Source: Christensenella sp. UBA4263 | Lineage (GTDB): Bacteria; Bacillota; Clostridia; Christensenellales; Aristaeellaceae | NCBI GenBank assembly: GCA_002395225.1 | Contig: DGWH01000085.1 | Coordinates: 13,331 to 40,120, forward strand | Direction of reading: 5' to 3' | DNA length: 26,790 nt | Shown: positions 1 through 7,528 of the stretch, piece by piece | Numbering within the stretch: position 1 is the first letter of the stretch | Layout of the letters: the number at the start of each line of letters is the position of its first letter | The notes under the pieces: generated by a model | Databases searched by the model: none | What the model saw: only the letters and a program-made list of their open reading frames with translations | What the model was told of the DNA's origin: nothing | Program-made: the position numbers and the translations under genes

Positions 1-175
1 TGCCGTTCCACTGGCAGAGATTTGCGACCGAAACGCCGTAGCGGTGTGCAATCTTGGTGAGCGTATCGCCGCGCTTGATGACGTAGGTGATCCAGTGGGC
101 CTGTCCGGCGCCGCCGGCGGCCTCATTCATTTCGTTATCGTTCAGGGTCTGAACGTTCCTGAGTTCCTCGTTCAT
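1..175 (-). CDS. LysM-domain protein with double-glycine leader (partial)
   Basis: Only the first 58 codons are inside the window; the gene runs off the left edge. The ATG at 175 is preceded by a strong AGGAGGAG ribosome site at 183-190. Residues 29-58 read as the start of a LysM peptidoglycan-binding domain (YVIKRGDTLTKIAHRYGVSV, then NLCQWNG). Before it lies a 22-residue leader ending AAGG. Counting back from the second glycine, Leu is at -12, Glu at -8, Met at -7, Ala at -4 and Gly-Gly at -2/-1, which is the spacing of double-glycine leaders cut by C39-peptidase ABC exporters. There is no ordinary hydrophobic signal peptide. My inference is a wall-binding protein or peptide exported by a bacteriocin-type transporter; no such transporter is in the window. 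The leader RNA carries repeated element A. Confidence 0.8.
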   Translation of the reverse strand, partial: MNEELRNVQTLNDNEMNEAAGGAGQAHWITYVIKRGDTLTKIAHRYGVSVANLCQWNG

Positions 176-187
176 GGTTTGTCTCCT

Positions 188-270
188 CCTCAATGTCGGT
201 CTTATTTGCCGGAGCAGCTTATGTTCTGGTCCAAATCTGACAAACGCCTGCTGTGCATCGGCGCTGCTCC
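188..270 (-). ncRNA. Repeated structured leader element, copy A (upstream of LysM gene)
   Basis: Read on the minus strand, this begins GGAGCAGC (263-270), which pairs perfectly over 8 bp with GCTGCTCC (211-218). Inside are a CGCC/GGCG hairpin, the conserved strand GTCAGATTTGGACC, and after the outer stem GGCAAATAAGACCGACATTGAGG-like sequence ending at the ribosome site. It is the most diverged of the four clear copies in its inner hairpin, yet keeps the outer pairing. Known cis-regulatory RNA families do not match by eye. Identity as RNA rather than DNA repeat is inferred from preserved pairing and constant orientation relative to the start codon. Confidence 0.6.
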
Positions 271-302
271 TTAGTCATTGATTGTTCATCCTTTTCTGCC
301 TG

Positions 303-331
303 TTTATACGATCCGAAAAGGACAATGGCAG
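303..331 (-). promoter_or_regulatory. Candidate sigma-A promoter for LysM gene
   Basis: On the minus strand CTGCCA (326-331) and TATAAA (303-308) are separated by 17 bp. Transcription would begin about 297, giving a leader of about 120 nt that contains the whole of element A. The -35 box is only a 4 of 6 match. Confidence 0.45.
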
Positions 332-359
332 TGCCTGCGGATCATTTTAGGGAGAATTA

Positions 360-1385
360 TTATCTGAACGCGTTCCTGGCCGTTTCAACCGCCTGGACCA
401 CACGGTCCGTAAACTGATCAAACGCCGGGTCTTCCCGCTGCAGTTCAGGATGCTTCATGATGTAATCCAGTGTAATCCGGATGCCCTGATCAAAGCGAAC
501 CGTAGCATGCATATCCGGAACAATCCGCTTGATCTTGCTGTTGTCAAACACCACGGAAACAGACTTGTCACCGATCAGGCTGCCCTCAAAGTCATATCCG
601 CAGGATTTCCCGGCAAATGCCAGGAAGTCACTGGACACATACACGGGATTCAGCCGGACGCCAAGCGCGTCTGCAATGGTCTGATAAATCTGATTCCAGG
701 TCAGCGCCTCATCACTGGTGATATGGAACGCCTCGCCAATAGCCCGGCGGTTTCCCATCAGGCCGATATAGCCTTTTGCAAAATCGGTATTGAACGTCAC
801 GGTCCACAGAGAGGAACCATCTCCCTGTATCAGAACCGGCTTGCCCGCCATCATCCGGCGAATCACCTGCCACGGTCCCATGTTTCCATGAACGCCAATC
901 GGAATGCTCCGCTCATCATAGGTATGGCTCGGACGCACAATGGTGACCGGGAATCCGGTTTCCCGGTACTGTTTCATCAGGTATTCCTCACAGGCAATCT
1001 TGTCTCTTGAATACTGCCAGTGCGGATTGGCAAGGGTCGTTCCCTCGGTAATGATGTAATTGGCCGCCGGCTTATGATACGCGGAGGCAGAACTGATGTA
1101 GATGTACTGCCGGGTTTTTCCGGCAAACAGGCGGAAATCCCGCTCCACATCCTCGCGGCGGAAACCGATAAACTCGCAGACCGCATCAAAGGTCATGTCT
1201 TTCAGCTTTTCCGCCGTTTCCGCTTCATTGTGAATATCCGCAATAATGGAATGCACCCCTTCCGGCAGGCATTCATTCCGGTTTCCGCGGTTCAGTACCC
1301 ATATTTCCCACTGGGGATTACATGCCAGCTGCCGGACAATCGCCATACTGATTGTTCCGGTTCCGCCGATAAACAGTGCCTTCAT
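360..1385 (-). CDS. NAD-dependent epimerase/dehydratase (extended SDR)
   Basis: The 341-residue protein opens with a Rossmann fold (MKALFIGGTGTIS, glycine motif GGTGTIS at about residues 7-13) and carries the SDR active-site set: Ser in YISSASAY and the Tyr-x-x-x-Lys motif as YSRDK. This is an extended SDR of the nucleotide-sugar epimerase type and resembles the CSP41-like branch; the substrate cannot be read from sequence. I chose the ATG at 1385 because GGAGGG lies 5 nt upstream; an in-frame ATG at 1397 has no ribosome site. The gene is divergent from the MFS operon at 1632 and has its own promoter at 1513-1540, leaving a leader of about 120 nt with a long perfect hairpin. It is probably cytoplasmic and monocistronic. 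Confidence 0.88.
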   Translation of the reverse strand: MKALFIGGTGTISMAIVRQLACNPQWEIWVLNRGNRNECLPEGVHSIIADIHNEAETAEKLKDMTFDAVCEFIGFRREDVERDFRLFAGKTRQYIYISSASAYHKPAANYIITEGTTLANPHWQYSRDKIACEEYLMKQYRETGFPVTIVRPSHTYDERSIPIGVHGNMGPWQVIRRMMAGKPVLIQGDGSSLWTVTFNTDFAKGYIGLMGNRRAIGEAFHITSDEALTWNQIYQTIADALGVRLNPVYVSSDFLAFAGKSCGYDFEGSLIGDKSVSVVFDNSKIKRIVPDMHATVRFDQGIRITLDYIMKHPELQREDPAFDQFTDRVVQAVETARNAFR

Positions 1386-1417
1386 CTTTCCCTCCATCTT
1401 TTGTCATGGTCAGCCGC

Positions 1418-1441
1418 CTGCGGCCTGCATCCAGGCCGCAG
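1418..1441 (-). repeat. Perfect 10-bp hairpin in epimerase leader
   Basis: CTGCGGCCTG (1418-1427) and CAGGCCGCAG (1432-1441) are perfect complements around a 4-nt loop, between the promoter and the start codon of the epimerase gene. No T-run follows on the minus strand, so it is not a simple terminator. Its 5' arm on the mRNA overlaps the 3' arm of a second, weaker hairpin (GCAGAC/GTCTGC), so the two could be mutually exclusive. Confidence 0.6.
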
Positions 1442-1512
1442 ACAAAGCAAAACGTCTGCAGAGAAAAACGGTTAAGACGGTACCCTTTCCCGCTTCTTCC
1501 TCTCCATTTTCT

Positions 1513-1540
1513 ATTTTACTGTCTTTCCGGGAATTGTCAA
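1513..1540 (-). promoter_or_regulatory. Sigma-A promoter for epimerase gene
   Basis: Minus-strand TTGACA (1535-1540), 16-bp spacer, TAAAAT (1513-1518). The -35 box is a perfect consensus match. The predicted start near 1506 gives a leader of about 120 nt before the ATG at 1385. Confidence 0.65.
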
Positions 1541-1590
1541 CAGGGACATTTTCCCCGCCGGCCGATGTGGCGCATTTCGATCAAATCGCG

Positions 1591-1596
1591 TATAAT
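1591..1596 (+). promoter_or_regulatory. Candidate -10 box of the MFS-esterase-MATE operon
   Basis: A perfect TATAAT lies 36 nt before the ATG of the MFS gene. No convincing -35 box is present at 16-18 bp, so either an activator is used or this is a chance match. Confidence 0.4.
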
Positions 1597-1631
1597 TGAC
1601 CCCGTTATTATCACGATTGTGTGAGGTTGTT

Positions 1632-2816
1632 ATGAAGAAAGACTACCGGAAAACCCTGATCGCCTGCTATCTGGGGTTCATTACGCAGGCCATCACGGCG
1701 AATTTTGCCCCTCTCCTGTTTCTCAAGTTTCATGCTGATTTCCAGATTCCCCTGGGCAAAATCGCCCTGATTCCCACTGCCTTCTTTTTTACCCAGCTTC
1801 TGGTGGACGTATTCTGCGCCCGGTTCGTCGACTCCATCGGCTACCGGCGAAGTGTTGTCTGTTCAGAGGTTGCCTCCGCGGCAGGCCTGATCCTGCTCGC
1901 CTTCCTCCCGTCTCTGCTTCCGGACCCCTTTATCGGCATCCTTCTCTCCGTCATCGTCTACGCCGTCGGCAGCGGACTCATTGAGGTGCTGGTCAGTCCC
2001 ATCGTCGAGGCCTGTCCCTTTGAACACAAGGATTCCGTCATGAGTCTCCTCCACTCCTTCTACTGCTGGGGAGCGGTCGGCGTCATCCTTCTTTCCACCC
2101 TCTTTTTTGCCGTGTTCGGCATCCGGCACTGGCGGATTCTGGCCTGCCTCTGGGCCCTGATCCCGATTTACAACATTTCCAATTTCATGACCTGTCCCAT
2201 TGAGCATCTGACCTCCGAGGGAACCGGCATGTCCATCCGGGATCTGCTGCGGGTTCCGCTGTTCTGGCTGGCAATTGTGCTCATGATCTGTGCCGGTGCC
2301 TCCGAACTCTCCATGGCACAGTGGGCCTCTGCCTATACGGAGGCTGCTCTGGGCATTCCCAAAACCCTGGGCGATCTGGCCGGTCCCTGTCTGTTTGCCA
2401 TTTTCATGGGCATCGCCCGTGTCCTGTACGGGAATACCAACGGAAAAATCTCTCTGATTCCCTACATGATGGCCTCCGGCGTATTGTGTCTTCTCTGTTA
2501 TCTGGCCGCCTCCCTTTCGCATAATCCCATCATCGGCCTCATCGGCTGTATCCTGTGCGGCTTCTCCGTGGGCATCATGTGGCCCGGGACCATCAGCCTC
2601 ATCTCCCCCCGGCTCCCCAACGGTGGCACTGCCCTGTTTGCCCTGCTGGCCATGTCCGGGGACATCGGCGGGGCCGTCGGTCCCAGTATTGTCGGCACCG
2701 TGACCCAGCATTCCGGGGATAACCTGCAGGCCGGTCTCCTGGCTGGCAGTATTTTCCCGCTGCTTCTCGTTCTCGCCCTGATCCTTCTGCGCGCCTCGGA
2801 CGCCCGGCGAAAATAA
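1632..2816 (+). CDS. MFS transporter, sugar-permease-like
   Basis: This 394-residue protein has about twelve hydrophobic segments and the loop-2 basic motif of the major facilitator family (DSIGYRRS, about residues 68-75). The general layout and the motif GASELSMAQW near the start of the second half resemble FucP/GlcP-type sugar permeases, so a sugar substrate is the most likely guess. The ATG at 1632 is chosen over an upstream in-frame TTG at 1596 that falls in the -10 box. It is the first gene of a co-directional set with the secreted esterase (64 nt downstream), the MATE exporter and the GNAT gene. A plausible role is uptake of the sugar freed outside the cell by the esterase protein; this is inferred from neighbourhood only. 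Confidence 0.88.
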   Translation: MKKDYRKTLIACYLGFITQAITANFAPLLFLKFHADFQIPLGKIALIPTAFFFTQLLVDVFCARFVDSIGYRRSVVCSEVASAAGLILLAFLPSLLPDPFIGILLSVIVYAVGSGLIEVLVSPIVEACPFEHKDSVMSLLHSFYCWGAVGVILLSTLFFAVFGIRHWRILACLWALIPIYNISNFMTCPIEHLTSEGTGMSIRDLLRVPLFWLAIVLMICAGASELSMAQWASAYTEAALGIPKTLGDLAGPCLFAIFMGIARVLYGNTNGKISLIPYMMASGVLCLLCYLAASLSHNPIIGLIGCILCGFSVGIMWPGTISLISPRLPNGGTALFALLAMSGDIGGAVGPSIVGTVTQHSGDNLQAGLLAGSIFPLLLVLALILLRASDARRK

Positions 2817-2879
2817 GCACCGCCTTTGCGCAGCCTGTTTTCCCGAGAAAACTCTCCCATTCAGAAAGGAATCCTGATC

Positions 2880-5555
2880 ATGAAGTTTCTTTCCCTGTTC
2901 CTGATGCTCCTGCTTGCTTTGTGTGCCATGACCGGACTGACTGAAACAACGGCCGTTCTTCCCTCCGGCTATGAAACCGGCAGCCTGCGTTATCCGGTCC
3001 TCTGCCTTTTGCCCGAGAGACCCGGGGAACCGGTCACGGATGAGGTTCTTGCCGCCTTTCAGGCAGCCATGACGGAATCCAGTTTTGACATGATCATTCT
3101 CACGCCCGCTCTCACCGACGCTGACATTTCCGAAACGATCCGGGACTTTTTCCTTGAAGCGGACCGGAACTACCGGACCATTCCCTCCCCGGATGCCCGG
3201 TTCCTGGCCGGCTGCGGCTATGGCGGCTATCTGGCCTATGCCGCGGCCCTCAAGGATCCTTCCCGTTTTGGCGGCGTCGCCAGCATCAACGGGAATTTCG
3301 CCGCGGAGGGCAACCCGTGGCATGCGTCCCTGGGTTCTGTCATGGAGCAGCTGGAAAAGGTTCATCAGGACCGTCCGGATGACCTTCGCCGGCTCTTTAC
3401 CTATCTGGATGCACCCGCCGGGGCACCGGAGGCGGAGCTGCCCGGCTCCACCAATGCACTGGGCCGGAAAATGATCTCCTACCGTCTCCCCGCCGCCATT
3501 CATGAATTTACCCTGCGCCCCGGCACGATGGATGCGGCCTTTCTGCAGGAATCCGCCTCCCGGTACATTGGCTGCATCACCGGCCTTCTCCGCCGGAAGC
3601 TCCTCCAGGGCAGCCTCTTCCCATCCATTGTCCAGGAAGGAACAGACCGGTCCATCACGGTCACAGCGCAGATTCAGCTGCTCCGTGATCTTCCGGAAGC
3701 GGACCTGTCTGCCTGGCCCCTTGAGGCCGTCCTTGAGCTGACCGACCGCCGCAGCGGACAGGTGACGGAAACGCGTCTTCCCGTTCAGCCGGATGAGGCA
3801 GGGCATTTTTCCTTTGCCGCAGAACTGACTGAAAAAGACCTGCTGCCTGAAAGTGACCAGCTCACGGCCCGGCTGTCGGTCTGCCTCCCCGGAAAACGGT
3901 TTCCTCTGAGCGAACAGATCCTGTCTCTGCCTGTTCCGGCACTGACGGCAGAGGGCATCCTGTCCCTTGAGGGAAACTGGTTCTTCAGCTATACGGGGAT
4001 GACACAGCTGCCCATGGAACAGATTCAGCCGGACCTGTTCCGCTCCTGGAGCGTCGTGCAGCCCGGCATCGGAAACTGGACAAACGGATACGGAAACATT
4101 TCCGCTGAGAATGTCCGTGCCGATGCGCAGTCGGACAATTTTGACTTCTTCATTACCGGCAATGCGTACTATGCCCGCACCTTTGACCTGCCGGCCTCCT
4201 TCGCCGCGGATTCGTTTGTATTGTCCATTGGCTATGTGGATGACCGGTGCGAGGTCTGGCTGAACGGTGCCCGAATCGGGGAAACCGGGATGCAGGAGGG
4301 CCGTTCAAACGGACAGAGTACCTGGGCCGATTACTCGGCTTTCCCGGTCGATTCCGCCCTTCTCCGTCAGCAGGACAACACGCTGGTCGTCCGCTGCTTT
4401 AATGATCTCCCCTTTGGCGCCGGCGGCTGGTACGGCGGTCCGGTTGCCCTGTACACGGCGGACGCGTTCGCAAAAGCGCATGAATCGGATACGGATCCGC
4501 ATTTCTTTGAGATCACCTTTTCCTCCCGCTATGCCGCCCAGGGTTCCGGCCAGTTCGAGACAGAGGTCCCCTGCCTGATCTATCTGCCGCCGTCCTATTT
4601 CAGTGAGCGCCGGCATTATCCCACGGTCTATCTGCTCCATCAGTTCAATTCGGACCATACCTCGTACCGTCAGGACCACGTGAAGGAAATGCTGGATTCA
4701 GGCATCGCCTCCGGTACCCTGGATGAGATGGTTGTCGTGATCCCGAAATCCCATCCCAACAGCTGGTGGCGGGATCAGTGGGAAAAGATGGTGACAGAGG
4801 AGCTCATTCCCTATATCGACAGCCACTACCGGACCATTCAGGACAGCAGATGGCGCCTGACCGCCGGCTGTTCCATGGGCGGACAGGGGGCATTCGGCAT
4901 CGCCCTCCGTCATCCGGATCTTTTCACCGGTGCCCTCTCCTTCTTCGGTGCGTTCAGTTACGGCGGGGATGCCAATCCGAATCTCATTGCCAACCGTGAA
5001 AGCGCCGAGTATCTTGACAGTTTCACCCTTGCCTTCATCTGCGGAAACCAGGACGATTACGGCTTTGGCATGCCCGCCCTGGACCTCCATCACCTGCTCA
5101 GCACCAAGCAGGTCCCCCATCTGTTCTTCATCGAGAACGGCGGACACAACAGTCAGTTCTATACCCCCTATTTCGTGGATACCCTGGCCTATGTCCGGCA
5201 AAACATGGACAGGTCTGACCTTGTCCGGGAGGACTGGTTTAAAGCCGGCATCTCCGGCAAAGGCCCTGCCCTCCTCCTGGATGTCTCCGAAGAGGCCTCC
5301 GTCCTCCTTCGCCGCATTCCCGAATCCTCCTATACCAAAGATCCCATCCCCCCGCTTCTCTGCACGATCAACCTCATAGAAAACAGCAGTGAGGGGGAAT
5401 CCTGTCTCCTTTCCATTCCGGATATCCGGATTATCCCGGGTGAAACCACCACGGTGCCTCTGCCGGATGCCCTTGCCGGAATAGATCCGGACACGGTTTC
5501 CGCTGAGATCGCCCTGTTCGATCTCCTTCTCCATCCCGCACAGATTTCCAAATGA
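2880..5555 (+). CDS. Secreted multidomain carbohydrate esterase (two esterase-like domains flanking a jelly roll)
   Basis: The 891-residue protein starts at the ATG at 2880 behind AGAAAGGAA. Residues 1-21 are a signal peptide. Residues about 30-235 form an alpha/beta-hydrolase-like domain, about 240-350 a beta-rich linker, about 360-530 a GH2-type sugar-binding jelly roll (WLNG, YVDDRCEVWLNG), and about 540-780 a second esterase domain of the feruloyl/acetyl-xylan esterase (CE1, D-type esterase) kind. The C-terminal domain keeps nucleophile Ser665 in GCSMGG, Asp725/726 in GNQDDYGF and His756 in NGGHNSQF. In the N-terminal domain the matching motif is GCGYGG: Gly113 replaces the serine, and the histidine position reads PGT. 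That domain is therefore probably non-catalytic. The likely job is removal of acyl groups from plant polysaccharide outside the cell. Its stop overlaps the start of the MATE gene by ATGA. Confidence 0.85.
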   Translation: MKFLSLFLMLLLALCAMTGLTETTAVLPSGYETGSLRYPVLCLLPERPGEPVTDEVLAAFQAAMTESSFDMIILTPALTDADISETIRDFFLEADRNYRTIPSPDARFLAGCGYGGYLAYAAALKDPSRFGGVASINGNFAAEGNPWHASLGSVMEQLEKVHQDRPDDLRRLFTYLDAPAGAPEAELPGSTNALGRKMISYRLPAAIHEFTLRPGTMDAAFLQESASRYIGCITGLLRRKLLQGSLFPSIVQEGTDRSITVTAQIQLLRDLPEADLSAWPLEAVLELTDRRSGQVTETRLPVQPDEAGHFSFAAELTEKDLLPESDQLTARLSVCLPGKRFPLSEQILSLPVPALTAEGILSLEGNWFFSYTGMTQLPMEQIQPDLFRSWSVVQPGIGNWTNGYGNISAENVRADAQSDNFDFFITGNAYYARTFDLPASFAADSFVLSIGYVDDRCEVWLNGARIGETGMQEGRSNGQSTWADYSAFPVDSALLRQQDNTLVVRCFNDLPFGAGGWYGGPVALYTADAFAKAHESDTDPHFFEITFSSRYAAQGSGQFETEVPCLIYLPPSYFSERRHYPTVYLLHQFNSDHTSYRQDHVKEMLDSGIASGTLDEMVVVIPKSHPNSWWRDQWEKMVTEELIPYIDSHYRTIQDSRWRLTAGCSMGGQGAFGIALRHPDLFTGALSFFGAFSYGGDANPNLIANRESAEYLDSFTLAFICGNQDDYGFGMPALDLHHLLSTKQVPHLFFIENGGHNSQFYTPYFVDTLAYVRQNMDRSDLVREDWFKAGISGKGPALLLDVSEEASVLLRRIPESSYTKDPIPPLLCTINLIENSSEGESCLLSIPDIRIIPGETTTVPLPDALAGIDPDTVSAEIALFDLLLHPAQISK

Positions 5556-6934
5556 AAGACAAAACCATGCACAATTCGCACAAACCGTTCCGGACGCTTC
5601 TGCGTCTGGCCTGGCCGGTCATGGTGGAGGAGGCGCTGACCACCATCGTCCAGTACATTGATGCCGCCATGGTCGGCCGTCTCGGTGCCTTTGCCTCCGC
5701 GGCCGTGGGCCTGACCAGTACCGTTACCTGGCTGGTCAACGCCCCGCTCTGGGCACTGGGAACCGGCGTTCTGGCCATCCTCTCAAGGGAATACGGCGCC
5801 GGGAATCACGAGCAGGCCCGGCGTGCTTCAGTTCAGTCCATCTGGCTCTCCGTGTTCTTTGGCCTCATCCTGACCGTTCTCACCCTTGGGATCAGCCCGG
5901 TTCTGCCGGCATGGATGGGAGCAGATCCGGCCATCCGTGCCCCGGCCTCCGCTTATTTCAGCATCATCTGTCTGCCGCTCATCGCCCGCTCCCTGATCAT
6001 CGTCCTGGGCAGCACCCTGCGGGCGGTCCGGGACACGCGTACCCCCATGCGGGTTTCCCTTCTGATCAACCTCATCAACATCGTGCTCAATGCCCTGCTG
6101 ATCTTCCCCGCCCGGACCATGTCCCTCTTCGGCCTGGTTCTCCCGCTCCCCGGAATGGATCTCGGCGTCACGGGCGCGGCCATCGCCACCAACCTGAGCT
6201 ATCTGGTCGGCGGCTGCCTGATGCTCGCCGCCCTGTGGCGCAATCCCCTCACCAGTCCCGCCGGGAAATCCCTCCGGCCCGACCCGGGAATCATCCGGCA
6301 GTGTCTGCGGATTACCCTCCCGGCAGCCCTGACCCGGATCATTTCGTGTCTTGGCCATGTGGTCTTTTCCGCCCAGGTCACCCGCCTGGGCACCCAGGCG
6401 CTGGCCGCCCATTCCCTTGCGCTGACCGCGGAGGAGGGATTCTATATCCCCGGTTACGGTCTTCAGGCTGCGGTTTCCACCCTCAGCGGGAATGCCGCCG
6501 GATCCCGGGACATGGAAGCGCTCAGGCGCACCTGCCGTACCGGTCTCGCGCTGAACATCGGCATCATGTGCCTGACCGGATTCACGCTGTTCCTCATTCC
6601 CGTTCCGATGATGCGGCTGTTTACCGCCGATCCCGGCGTGATCGCCGACGGCGCATCCGTTCTGCGGATCGTCGCCCTTTCCGAACCCTTTTTCGGTGCC
6701 GCTATTATTTTGGAAGGCGTGTTTGACGGCATCGGCGATACAAAGACGCCGCTCCTGTATTCCCTCATTTCCATGTGGGCGGTCCGCATCGCCCTGACCC
6801 AGGTTTGTCTCAGCGTCTTCCATCTGTATCTGAACGCGGTCTGGCTCTGCATGGTCCTGGGGAATATCACCTACCTGCTGCTCCTGTCCCTGGCCTATGC
6901 CCGCGGCCGCTGGCGAAGATTTGTCACCGGCTGA
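5552..6934 (+). CDS. MATE family efflux transporter
   Basis: This 460-residue membrane protein has about twelve transmembrane segments and the two-half repeat of the MATE family, with the typical early motif WPVMVEEAL followed by IDAAMVGRLG, and the second-half equivalent around LPAALTRIISCLGHVVFS. It would export organic cations or drugs using a sodium or proton gradient. The ATG at 5552 overlaps the esterase stop (ATGA), pointing to translational coupling; an ATG at 5567 is an alternative, and neither has a strong ribosome site. The nearby GNAT gene follows after 76 nt. The substrate is unknown; a link with the esterase product is possible but not shown. Confidence 0.88.
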   Translation: MKDKTMHNSHKPFRTLLRLAWPVMVEEALTTIVQYIDAAMVGRLGAFASAAVGLTSTVTWLVNAPLWALGTGVLAILSREYGAGNHEQARRASVQSIWLSVFFGLILTVLTLGISPVLPAWMGADPAIRAPASAYFSIICLPLIARSLIIVLGSTLRAVRDTRTPMRVSLLINLINIVLNALLIFPARTMSLFGLVLPLPGMDLGVTGAAIATNLSYLVGGCLMLAALWRNPLTSPAGKSLRPDPGIIRQCLRITLPAALTRIISCLGHVVFSAQVTRLGTQALAAHSLALTAEEGFYIPGYGLQAAVSTLSGNAAGSRDMEALRRTCRTGLALNIGIMCLTGFTLFLIPVPMMRLFTADPGVIADGASVLRIVALSEPFFGAAIILEGVFDGIGDTKTPLLYSLISMWAVRIALTQVCLSVFHLYLNAVWLCMVLGNITYLLLLSLAYARGRWRRFVTG

Positions 6935-7010
6935 GCATCACCCTGCCGAAAAACCCGATTCATCCGACCATGCTTCATATAAAACCGTAACCTCAGGAGG
7001 ACATCCAACC

Positions 7011-7490
7011 ATGAATCTGAACGTTCGTTTTGCCGGTGAGCAGGATATTCCTGCCATCATGGAACTGCTCCGGCAGGTCAATCGCGTACACCATGAAGGC
7101 CGCCCGGATCTTTTCCGGCTGGCCACCAAATACACGGAGGATGAGCTGATGGCCATTCTCAGGAATCCTCAGACACCCGTATTCGTCTGCACCGACCCTT
7201 CCGGAAAGGTTCTCGGGCATGGCTTCTGTGTGCTGCAGCGGCCGGATAATCCCCGCCTTCTGAATGACCACCTGACGCTGTACATTGATGACATCTGCGT
7301 AGACGAGCAGGCAAGAGGCCGGCATGTCGGCCGGGCCATCTATGAGCACATTCTCGCCTATGCGCGTCAGCTCGGCTGTTACAACGTCACGCTGAATGTA
7401 TGGACCTGCAATCCCGGGGCGATGCAGTTTTACGAAAAGCTGGGCCTTGTCCCCTATAAGATCGGCATGGAAAAAGTGCTGGAATCATGA
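7011..7490 (+). CDS. GNAT family N-acetyltransferase
   Basis: The 159-residue protein has the complete GNAT fold: strand beta-4 with IDDICVDEQARG followed by the acetyl-CoA loop RGRHVG, and the C-terminal NPGAMQFYEKLGL motif typical of small-molecule acetyltransferases. The ATG at 7011 is preceded by CAGGAGG at about 6994-7000. It is the last gene of the plus-strand set that starts at 1632 and is closed by a terminator at 7498-7521. The acceptor is unknown; a protein N-terminus, amino acid or drug are all possible for the family. Confidence 0.88.
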   Translation: MNLNVRFAGEQDIPAIMELLRQVNRVHHEGRPDLFRLATKYTEDELMAILRNPQTPVFVCTDPSGKVLGHGFCVLQRPDNPRLLNDHLTLYIDDICVDEQARGRHVGRAIYEHILAYARQLGCYNVTLNVWTCNPGAMQFYEKLGLVPYKIGMEKVLES

Positions 7491-7497
7491 CAAAAAA

Positions 7498-7521
7498 GGA
7501 GCTGCATCTGCAGCTCCTTTT
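7498..7521. terminator. Bidirectional terminator between GNAT and EF-G-like genes
   Basis: GGAGCTGCA (7498-7506) and TGCAGCTCC (7509-7517) form a perfect 9-bp stem with a 2-nt gap. Four T follow on the plus strand and six A precede it (7492-7497), giving a T-run for minus-strand transcripts. It sits between two convergent genes and serves both. Confidence 0.88.
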
Positions 7522-7528
7522 ATAAATC

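Noticed and set aside
1863..3806. 647-codon open frame on the minus strand opposite the MFS and esterase genes
   Set aside because: It has low-complexity Gly/Gln/Asp-rich composition, no recognisable domain and spans two well-supported genes on the other strand; it is a GC-driven shadow.
5828..6823. 331-codon minus-strand frame opposite the first MATE gene
   Set aside because: Gly/Asp/Gln-rich composition typical of antisense shadows; no ribosome site or family match, whereas the plus strand encodes a clear MATE protein.
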